Source of the DNA: Allacma fusca
Taxonomy: Eukaryota > Arthropoda > Collembola > Symphypleona > Sminthuridae
Direction of reading: 5' to 3'
NCBI GenBank assembly: GCA_947179485.1
Contig: OX359245.1
Span: 28,197,067 to 28,261,066, forward strand
DNA: 64,000 nt
This document shows, in pieces, positions 1 through 10,800 of the stretch. The notes beneath the pieces are model-generated. The model was not told the DNA's origin. It saw only the letters and a list, made by a program, of their open reading frames with translations, and did not search any database. The first letter of the stretch is position 1, and every line of letters begins with the position of its first letter. A program made the translations under genes and the position numbers.

Positions 1-696
1 AAATGGAGTAAGCTTCCAAGTAAAGGACAAGGTGTCGCACAATTTTCCGAATGTCCCACTGCTAACAAATGGATAACTAATAAATTTGGATTATCAACAT
101 CCGAATGGATAAATGCAATCAAAATGAACGGAAACGTATTGCCTAATAAGTCAAATCCGGGTTACAGCCAAGGTAATAGCCATTGTCGATATTGCAATGA
201 GTTTGAAACCTTAGGACATATCCTTGGTAAATGCCCCAGAGGTGAATTATTACGTAATAATCGTCATCACAGCATTCGCTCATTGTTAGCTAAAAAATTT
301 AAAGAAAATAAATATATAGTTCAAGAAGAAGTATATTGTGAAGATAAAAATGGGACAAGTAGAAGAGTTGACATTCTTGCTATTGAACCAAACTCTAAAA
401 AAGGATACATTTTAGATCCAACAATAAGAATGGAACAAGATATTCACCAGCCTGAAAAAGTGAATCAAGAAAAGAAATCAATTTATGATCCATGCATCCC
501 CTACTTTCAATCAAAATTCAATCTAAAAGAAGTGGAAACAATTGGACTGTACATTGGGGCACGAGGAACAATTTCAAATTTTTTTGTAACATTCCTAAAA
601 CGATTTAGGATACCAATGAAAGTTATTGAAGAAATAGTATCTTTAGTTCTTAAGAACAGTGCATTAATTTGTAATAATCATCTTTATAAATCATAA
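1..696 (+). CDS. R2-like non-LTR retrotransposon ORF, C-terminal part (CCHC finger and restriction-like endonuclease)
   Basis: Open in frame 1 from the window edge to the TAA at 694-696, so the start lies outside the window. Seen: after a motif reading ANKWITNKFGLSTSEWINA comes a zinc finger of the form C-X2-C-X7-H-X4-C (CRYCNEFETLGHILGKC, starting near 181). An RNNRHHSI segment follows, then an acidic core with RRVDILAIE and YILDPTIRMEQD. This order (finger, R-H-H, endonuclease with D...D/E) is known from the C-terminus of R2/R4/NeSL-type LINEs, which nick DNA with a restriction-like endonuclease and prime reverse transcription from the cut. The reverse transcriptase domain would lie upstream. 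The reading frame is undamaged for 231 codons, which suggests a fairly recent copy. The exact clade cannot be assigned from this fragment. Confidence 0.85.
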   Translation, partial: KWSKLPSKGQGVAQFSECPTANKWITNKFGLSTSEWINAIKMNGNVLPNKSNPGYSQGNSHCRYCNEFETLGHILGKCPRGELLRNNRHHSIRSLLAKKFKENKYIVQEEVYCEDKNGTSRRVDILAIEPNSKKGYILDPTIRMEQDIHQPEKVNQEKKSIYDPCIPYFQSKFNLKEVETIGLYIGARGTISNFFVTFLKRFRIPMKVIEEIVSLVLKNSALICNNHLYKS

Positions 697-1189
697 ATTA
701 TACTAATTAGTTACTTAATTGAAAATTGTTAATAGTATACTGAGTCCATAAGGGCTACTTCTATTGAGAAGCAGTGTCAATAAAGTCTTTCTCTCTAGTA
801 ATTATTTAGATTTTGTACAATCAAGATTTGTTCATTTATGCTTCCTCGTTCATTTATCCGCCCTCTGAAGACCACAGAGCCAGCAGGTGCTTCCTTTGAT
901 TTTCTGGGTAAGTTCCAACATAGACAATGTTCGGTATTGCTTGATTTCTGCTAGGGGTCGTTGCGAAGCTGAGCATGAAGAACGAAGTCCGGGTATATGC
1001 ACCAAATTGGACTATGCGAATTACGTTTACACTAGTAAAAGCCCTGTGCTTCACAGGCACAATTACTTGGAGAAGTGATAGTGTGGGCTTTGTGTAAAGC
1101 TATTGAACTATGAACGCGCGGAACTTTGAATAAACGGCCAGAAAGTGCCTTTTAATAATAAGGATTGGAAATTTAATGCTATTTTACTA
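697..1189. other. Non-coding stretch after the LINE ORF
   Basis: The first 100 bases or so may be the LINE 3' untranslated region; an AATAAAG lies near 779. No poly(A) tail or target duplication was found, so the LINE 3' end is not fixed. The rest holds only short overlapping ORFs on both strands with no family resemblance. Confidence 0.4.
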
Positions 1190-1690
1190 CTAATTAAGTT
1201 TGCTTAGAATTATGATTAAAGTATCTCTCAAAATTGAATAACTTGGTCGTTCCTTTGGTTCAATTTATCAGTTTGGTACATCAGTTCGTGGGAATTTCAA
1301 AAAACATACATTACGAGAGCCTACTGATTTAAAAAAGACTGAAAAATAAAAAGTATGATACCCCAAAACTTGATGATGTACTGTGGAGTACATTCTCATT
1401 TTCTCATTCTAAGAGTAATCCTACATCGGGAGAATTTCCCTTACTTAAATTATTACTTCAATTTAAAATTCGATTGTAACATCTCAAAGATAAGGGATTT
1501 AATGGAACAGCTTGGGCTACCAAGTTGTTTACTTGCTATTAAGGTACATTGCATCCCAGGTAACTCATATTTCTTACAATGCTCTCTTTTCCAGTCGAAC
1601 TCCATCTGGTAATAAGGACGACGACTGGTATTCTCAGACGCAGCTTTCATAAAGGATTTCTCTTTGAGAGAACACTTCCCAATTGTCGTG
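1190..1690 (-). pseudogene. Decayed 3' relic of an RTK-family gene (last two exons)
   Basis: Two blocks match the last two exons of the RTK genes to the right, in the same order and strand. Block 1 (about 1290-1190) matches the final exon, which encodes [18 protein letters not shown] in RTK-A. It has lost one base relative to RTK-A, which shifts the frame, and keeps the AATTAG stop context at 1190. Block 2 (about 1690-1560) matches the exon encoding the [19 protein letters not shown] region but is also frameshifted, reading out of register as NTSRRPYYQMEFDW. The rest of the gene is not recognisable. The blocks resemble RTK-A/B/C more than D/E. This is a dead fragment showing that the array once reached further left. 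Confidence 0.75.
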
Positions 1691-4600
1691 ATTATTGACG
1701 GAAAATTTCTTTGTAAACAGACAGATTTTGATTTTTTCAGTAGGGATTTGACATCTTGAAGCGAATTGATTTTGCCAACAGGAATTTTGAAAATGGTTCA
1801 CCTTCTTATCAGCAGGGATTTTCAAAATTGCTGACGACTTCCCTGCAAGGACTCGGCCACCCAGTAAGTGAGACTGGGTTCCGTTCGGCAATTCATTATT
1901 TTGTAACCAAACTGAGGTTACAATAAAAACCTTAAAGAAAACAAATACCGTAATAAAAACGCTTCTAAGTACACTCAAAACCACCCAAACAAAAGACATA
2001 AACATAATTATTAGATTATTTACTACTTACTTGAGACACATGTACACTTTCTGCATAGAAGCTGTAGCAGAAAAAGATAAAATGAAATCTGAAAGAACCG
2101 AATTACCGAGAAAAACCTAGAAGAAATTAAACTGACTTTATTATTTACTTCTAATATTTTAAATTAAGACAAAACTAATTTAATCGTGAAACCTTAAAGT
2201 AAAACCTTGAAACGCAAATATTCAAACACTAATAATAACGCTTTTGAGGGATAATTTTCATTGGACACTTCCTATTTTTTGCGGCTGTCTTCGTTATATG
2301 ACGGGCCAGTATCTTGCTGGTGAACACTGGTCTGCCAGTGTGAAGTATTTTTTAATTGTTCCGAACCTCCTCCACATACAAATCACTAATTGAAGAGCTG
2401 AATACGGATGTGTAGCAATTCGGATGGTTTTGTAATATAATTACCGTCAATGCACCACCGGACAATTGAAACATTTTAATCTGGGTGTAATTAATTTCCC
2501 CGGACTATAATTACCTCATTCATTTAATTATGGCATTATAGACGGTAAATGCAAGCAATGGCATCCGTGCCAGAGCACTTTTTTCGTGAAATTTGGGGAT
2601 AGACAGGCAATGCGGTAGCCATAATGCAAACTTTTGTCACACAAAATTTTCATTTTTTTTCTTCTCGAATTTTTGTCTACTAATCTACCAAACAAAATCC
2701 TTGATTTTTTCCTGCCAATCTCTTCTTTATATTTCTACTTATATTACTTTAATATATCAGCGCTTTAGTGCAAGTTCCGATGGAGTTATCCATCGGAGAC
2801 TAGTTATTCACATCTGTAATGCTAATATATGGACAGTGACAGTATATATACAGGTGGTGCTATTTTAATAGTTTAGTTTGTTATCAGAAGTATTATGCTT
2901 ACAATTTTCAAAAGACCAGTTCTGGATGGGATTTGGTGATGCTTGCGTTCAGGCACCCCTCCCGAATATTTTTGAGATAATGACAGTACCAAAATTATAA
3001 AAATACTTGGAATTGTTGCATTTTCAGCATTCTATATACTTAAAATGAAATCTAGTTGCTTTGCTTGAAAGTAAACATTTGCGTTTGTCATTAACGTTTT
3101 GGCAAATGTTAGCGAGTTAATTACTATTGGTATAATTGGAAAACGTTCTAAGACGCAACTAGTAAATTTGGTTTCATTAAAACATTTAAATATTTTGAAA
3201 CGAACTTGCAATCTATTCTTTATGGAATCTAGTTGTTATCCATACAATTGCAAAAGAAACAAAGTCAAAAGCCTGGGAATGTTTCTTAAATTATCAAACA
3301 AAATGCGGAAATGCCGATTCAGCGCTCAATGAGTTAACACACTGTATCTCCTTTGATATAAATGCATAACAAGGGTCTCCAGCAACAACAATTTCTAAAA
3401 TGTTTAAAAATATTTTTGTTCCATAAGTAAAAATATTGTCATATGCAAAGATAAAATACATAATACGCAAAGGATGTATGCTCTAGACCGTCCTATTTTC
3501 CTTACATTACGAATCGTTAGGTCAGATGCACTTAAGCCCTAAATACTGGCATGTCCAGTGAAACGACGATGCTTAAGTGTTCGGTACGCGTAAGAAGCAA
3601 AAGCAAATTCAATTTAGCGGCTACGTTTATTAAACACAAATTAAAACTTGAACAAACTAATTAAATTGTAGGCAGTTGAGACGTGACGAAGATCGGGACG
3701 TGGACACTGCAATCACAATAAATAAAATTGTCAATTCCAATCTTAATGTCTAACTCGTAGCTACCGCCGGTTCTAACTTGTCTTACTTACGCGCAGAACT
3801 GTTGTCGTTTGATCGTATGTTGAATGAACGGAATGTGGCGAAATGATGTGTCCAGCTCCCTTTTACAAGGTGAGCAGGTTCAATCCTCGGGGCTGTCCTA
3901 ACGTCCAGGGCGTCTGCAGGGACAATTCCTATTGGATGTAGAAATTGTCCGGTAATGACCCTGTAGGTGACTAATGAGGTCTCTAGATGCTTATACTTTG
4001 CTGGGGCCACTACTAGTAGTGGTAGTGGCAGGCCTAGTCCACTGGCACCATGATAGGCAAATTAAACCCTGCGGTGTTTCTTCAGGTGTATGCAATAAAA
4101 GCATTAAAAAGGCTTAATTTCAAATTAACATAACTACTAGGTGATTCGGCCAAAATTAGTGATTAAACACTCTAACAGCAACTACTTGATGCCAGCTACA
4201 AGCGGGTTACAAAAAGCCTCTGAAATAGTATAATAGTTCAAAAGTTACAAGTATATGAAAAATGACCTTTTTACGTTACTTATTCAAATACATAAGTCAT
4301 GGAATATACATAATTGTTAACATCCAAAATCATCGTAGCGCTTTACTTAACATATCTTATAATGTCAGGACCAAACAGAGAGGACACACTCTGTTACATG
4401 TATGTTGTATAATAGTATAATAGTTATATTATTACATCTTATTCATTTAACAAATTTTATATATTAAATCTTCAAATTTTGTTAATCCCCGTCGAAGAGC
4501 TTTTCCTTCTGTGCTTGGGCTGGTATTTATACTAGTTCGGGGTGAGGGGGAGGATTCTAACGCCGTAACTATAGTTCAACCCGAAATGTACCGGAAAGGA

Positions 4601-4862
4601 CAAGATTGAACAGTAATCAGAAGGGAAGGAAATGTGTGGGCGAGGAGGGGCTGCATGGCCTACATCATGTTATATTTCATTGACACTGGAACATAAATTT
4701 AACGTGAAATTCTAATTAGCTTTGGCCATAATTAGTTGTGGAATGATTCCACGTGTTCACACCATACAATATTCACGCACAGAAGATTACATACTTTATA
4801 TATTTGTAAGCATATTTCACAAGGAAGGAAATGAAAACTTAAAGGGGTAGAGATTTGTACCT
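1691..4862. other. Intergenic region with no recognised gene
   Basis: About 3.2 kb between the RTK relic and the 3' end of RTK-A. Only short ORFs (under 125 codons) without motifs are present. The part around 3500-4050 has a higher GC content than its surroundings and could be part of an old repeat, but I found no termini or target duplications. Confidence 0.4.
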
Positions 4863-7800
4863 CTAATTTAATTTGCTTAAAATTGTGGTTAAGGATTCCC
4901 TCAAAGTAGAATAACTTGGACGATCCTTTGGTTCAATTTTCCACGTTTGACACATCAGTTCATATCTGTGGGGATTTTAAAGAAAACCTGATATTAACCT
5001 TGGAACATCCATTACATTAAAACAAAAATAAAACGTAATGACTTCATGTACCAGAACATGCATATCATACAGAGTTTGTATTAAAAAAGCAATCCTAAAT
5101 GGGGAAAATCTACTCCAAAAAATTCCAACTCTTGTATGCAGAAACATTTTACAAACAAAAAGTAAAATTTGGTCCAGAAATGTTCGCCTGTTGCTACTGC
5201 TGTGACTGAATTTTTCTTTAATGATAATTGAAATCTATAAAATTGTCAATTTTATTACCTCGCATTTTTTGCTGAAGAAAATATATTTAATATATATATT
5301 CGTTTATATATAAAAAATATATTCGTTTCATGAATGATTAATGAATAATATAAGCAAAGGGGAAGTAGTAAACTAAATGTTGTAGTTTATTCAACCTGTT
5401 CTGATACACCAAAAAGCTTCAAAATGTAATTTGATTGTGGAACCTTAAACATGTAGAGAAATAGCTTCTGTCCTACTATTGTTTCTACTTTTTCCAGGAA
5501 ACTCTCATACACAGTAGACATTCTAATTTATTTTGTTATTAAAAACTTGAGACCGAGTGAACTCACATTTCCTGGGAAGCATAATCCGGTTTTTCCAGTC
5601 GAACTCCATCAGCCAGTAATGACGAAGATTGGTATTCCCATACGCAGTTTTCGTATGGGATTCTTCCCAGAGAAAACATTTCCCATAAAGTCACTCCCAG
5701 ACTCCAAAGATCAGATAATGTCGTGAATTCCAGATTTTTCAAGGATTCGTAAGCCATCCAACGTACGGGCATTGGGATCTGAAGAAAAATCAATGGATGG
5801 GTGTGAAAATTTTACACTTTACTTTCTCCATAATTTTAAAACGTAAATACCTTTGCTAACTTTGTATGCACAGCAAATTCTCGCTAAGCGTATTTCACTT
5901 AGAATTAGAAAATCTGTAGTAATTTCCTTTTGGGTTGCATTGCATTAGACTTACATAGGAGTTTTGAATGTACACTTCCTCGAAATTGATTTTCTTGGAT
6001 AACCCAAAATCACTGACTTTGGCCTTCAAATCATGCGTTATTAGCACATTCCGGGCAGCTAAGTCTCCATGTATTACCTTCATTGGGAGGAATAATAGTT
6101 TTCAATAAATTAAAACAAACTTGGACTAATTATCAGCAGCATGTGTTATTAATCACTCCCTTATGTAGAGTGTCTTATGTAGCCGGGAAAATGGATATAT
6201 GGTTACCCTGCCAATACTCGTACATTTTTACCACTGATGAAATTCATTCCGTCTACTATATTGATTGCCCATTGAATTAAATGGCTCGTTGAGAGGATCA
6301 TATTCGAACATGCTAATTCGGATACAACGGAACTACAAATAAAACATGCATCAAAATGAACGGAACAAAAATGAATAAAATGTTTACATGCATGAATGGT
6401 CCTTCAAGACCCAAATTAAAAATTATGAAACCAACTTTACTTCCAAGAATACATTTTTTACCCAATTGGATCCGAGATAATAATAGAATGTTCAAACAAG
6501 TTAATGAAATTATCCCGGCCTTTAGTTAAAATCGAAAGGAGATCTCCGCGCTCACAAAACTCCATAATTACAAAAACTTCATCTGAAAAAGGGCAAAAAG
6601 TGAAAACAAAACTTTCTTTATATCTGTAAAAATATGTAAAAATAATGAATGAAGGAATTTGTTGTAGCAAAAAGATTTACAAATTGTACACACTTTTATC
6701 AATATTTGAAGTGCAGGCTCCAATCAGATTGACAATATTTGGATGGTTCCCAACGTAAGACATGATTTTAATTTCCTTCAAAAGGGATTGCACGTAAATC
6801 AAGCTCTCGGATTTACTCTTGGATATTTTTATAGCAACGGCAAGAAAACCAATATGACCTTTTACAACTTTCCCGAAATTTCCACTTCCCAACATTACTT
6901 TATCTGCGTGTTAAAAAAACAATTTTCTGATCATTCAATCAGTTCAGAGTCACCCTAAAAAATCAAGACCTGTGTCCAGTAATGTTAAAATATGCATTGC
7001 AGCCAGGCGCATAGCCACAGGGGAGCAAAGGGGGCAACTGCCCCCCCCCATTCGAAAGGAAATACCTCAAATCACTCAAAAAGTTAAAAATAAATCAGTC
7101 CATACCGAGACATGCAAACCTTTTTAGTGATTTGACAGTACTATTTTTTTTTATTTGTAAAACAAATCACTTCGAAACTCAACATATGGAGTATTCCATG
7201 TAAATATCTGTGTACAAACAGCATAACATGAAGTTTGCATGTTTCGTAAGTGAATGATTTATTACCCACGGCTCCTCCCGTCATTAATTGACCCATCCAA
7301 TGGATGGGTCAATGATGATCAAGATGGGCGTTTTTCTCCCCCTCTGCCTCTTTGTGCGAGGGATGGAATATAGCCTGCTCGCACTCTCCCTCGTCATCAA
7401 TCGTGCGACACGTTACGGGTTGTCCTCGTCCTCGCCCTCGTGAGGGGCTACTTTAAAATACACCCCTCTCTCTCGCACTCATGAGGGCCCTCGTTATTTT
7501 ATATTACACGTAAATAACCCCCCTACAATTTCCTACAATACCTGTGCCTTCAAATAACTTTTTCGTGGACACTTGGTTAAAATATGACAACTTCAATATG
7601 TGTCGACATTCCCCCCAGTTCTGAACGTACGGAACTTTTGGATAGCTTAGAAAGTTTATAAAATTTCCTACAACCTAGAGTTCAAAACAAATTTTAAAAA
7701 ATTGTTGGTGAAATAAACTACTGTATTCAAAATTGTGCCATTCATTGGTTCAGGTTTTACACAGGTATTTGGGTACAGGTACATATTAAGTTTCGTGGTT

Positions 7801-10800
7801 GACATAATTGTAAAAAACTTGAAAATTTACAATGTTTTTTCGATTTTGTCCTGAAAATAACGTAAAAAAACAAGTTTAAAATTCTAATTCATCAGTAAAA
7901 AGTGTCTATCTTTCTTATATTTTAATTGTCGGCAAAATGGAAAACATTCAGTAGTCAAACTAGAATATTTTGTTATAAAAGACATTTTTGATAGTTTTTG
8001 ACAATAATTTTTCATTATAATCGATTCCGTAGCTCAGAAAATTACTATTATTGATCAAAGCTGTTTTCTACGTCTCCGGTTAATAAAGATTAGTCACAAA
8101 TAGGTTCCATAACCTCAGACCAGTAATATTCAATAGTAGGGTCTGAAAATAGCATTAATCAAATATAAAGCCCAGGTGCCCTTGTTTACAAATGACCATG
8201 TCTCCCCGATATCCTAAAATGAAATTGTTTTATGGAGTTTAGTATTAGAAATTTTAACCTAAACAAGAGGACCTTTTACTTTTAAAAATTAAAACTGGGA
8301 TTTAACTGGGGGGCCATAAACCATGTACCTAAGACGTTATGAAGTTATTCTTGCTACGCAAAAATATATGCATGATTTTCGCATAACGATTAAAGTAAGA
8401 GAAGGTCATGAGGGCTTACATGTGTACTCTGCCTCCCCCTCTTTCCTTCACATCCTATTCATAGGTCCTCTCCCTCATGTTCATGAGGGCACCTAAAATC
8501 AACGTGTACTCGCCATCACCCTCGCAGTTTGTGAGGGCGAGGACGAGGGAGAGGGCGAGGCATCCCTCAATCCCTCGTGAGGGTGCCCATGTATGCCATC
8601 CATACGCACGAAAATCGTATCGCAATGTTTGTCCATTGTCCATTGCGAGAGCCAAGGATTTCTAGATCAATAAATTTCTATCGAAATGGAAAAGCATGTC
8701 GAAACGATTTTCACGCGTATGGATGGGTCAACTTTTGACGGGAAGAAGCCGTGGGTAATAAACCATTCAATAAAGAGACGTTTTGGGTGATTCTAGAGTA
8801 TGTTTTTATGTGTTCATCCTTGCTTAGCGGGTGATTTGAATGCATTGCGAAATCCCGATTTTACTTTGCCCTTTTTGCCTCGTCGATTCGACTTCAACCT
8901 TCAATGGCAACAAAAGTATGGTAACAGCGGCTTTAAATATTTTCATATTAAAAGCTTTTAGCTTCTGTAACTTACAAGCATCGCTTCGAGGGAATTTTTA
9001 AGCTGGATAGAATGATTAAACTAGTGAATTGTGTTTAATTCTTCATTATTAAAAGGTCAAGCACGCCTAATATCCGCAGTTTCTTTTCGAAGCAAAGACG
9101 TGTGTCGCAGGAACAGTAGGTTAAGCACCAGCTGAAACGATAGAAGCGAACCCAGGTCTCGAAATTCTCCGAAATCGGATCAAACCAATTGAAAATCTGG
9201 TCCGAAATCATTCAAATTTGATGGAATCGTAAAACGTGGAGAATTTAAAAATCTGAAATTCAGTTTGCAAAATTTGATGCGTTTTACATTCGTGAAATGG
9301 ATTCCCCAAATAATGTGTGATATTACATATGTACGTTCTAATTAATGTTGCCCCCCCCTTGGCCAGTTCCTGGCTACGCGCCTGATTGCAGCCGACGGAA
9401 ATACAATAGCTTCAAACTCATTTCCACGTAATCAGATCTGCGACATATACATAGATATTTTACCTAAATAAAAACTCTCCCGAGAAACTTCCAGTCTCAC
9501 ATTGTAAGGCAGGAGGAGCGCATCGTGCCCTTCTGAGGTTCCAGCATAAAATTCCTCGATATCGTCATCTGAAATATAAGCTCCTTTTTTGGCTGCCCGA
9601 ATTTTGTACCACGCCACTCCTATGACCAAAATCAATATGACAGCCGCGCCAGCAGCGATGCTGAGTAGTAACGTAGTAGATGTCCAGGTAGCTAAAACAA
9701 GAGAATGTAAAATTTGAATTATTTACAAATAGTACTCTTTTTTAAGGGGCTAAGGTAGATCAAGGGCCTGCAATGCCTCAAACACTAAAATATTGTTTGC
9801 CATTATTTTAATTATTTAAGTTTTTTTATTTGTGTGTGCATCCTGTCTGGTTTAGGATATTTAATTGCACCCACTCTTCATGACATCAAAATGTACTTCT
9901 ACTTCTCCTGCATTATTTTTTGCAGCGCAAATAATTTCTCCGTAAAGATGATTGGCCAGGAGTTCAACTTCGCTTCTATCAGGGTACTCTGTTTTGTTGT
10001 AGTAAATTGAGCCCATCTCATCCCCACCATGTTCTTGAGGTTTCTGGTTTAAAGTCCGACCATTCAACAAAAATGAATTAATTTACAGGTGGATTTAAAA
10101 AACAACGTACATTCTTTTGAATTTCTGATTACGTCTGAGATAATAGAGAGTTTGCGCTTAGTTGAACCCGAACGTAAACGTTAAATCACACAGTTTAGCG
10201 TTTGATTTAGCGGTACGCTAACGTAAGTAAACGAAAGGAGAAAGTCGCATCACGTGGTTGATTTCTGGTCGTGACGTCAAATTTAACGTTCTACGTATAC
10301 GGAACGTCAATTGCGCAAACTCTCTAATGATTGAAATTTGAAACAGTAAATTACTCACAACTCCGTCAAAAGTCCACTCAATTGTGGCTGGAGGCAGTCC
10401 CGTACGTTTGCAAGTTACTAATAGGGATATTGTCCGGTGTTTATGAATTACTCTTTTTGTATTGTTTGGGGTTACGTCCTTTTTGAATTCGGGGTAGAAT
10501 TCATAAGGTGGAATGGACTCTGCAAGGTTTAACAAATATAACTTGTTGTCATAACTGGACCTATTTTCAGAAGAGGATACCCTCAAACCTTTAATTATTA
10601 TTACAATAATTTCTTGAAAATAATTAGTTTCAAATAAATCATTACCTTCAACGCTAACATGCATCGTGAAATTAGTCATAGTTAGCTCATTCCAATTTGG
10701 GGCTTCGCAAACAACCGACGTAATCAATGGACTGTCAAACCAAATTGTTTTCTTTGAAATGTAAACATCCAAATCATCGTCCGTGGTATCATTCCCGGGT

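Noticed and set aside
854..1060. 68-codon minus-strand ORF
   Set aside because: No recognisable family, and it overlaps an ORF on the other strand.
3480..4060. Possible solo LTR or old repeat with raised GC
   Set aside because: No paired termini, target duplication or second copy could be found in the window.
8455..8665. Overlapping ORFs on both strands
   Set aside because: They arise from CCCTC/GAGGG repeats inside a transposon and have no family resemblance.
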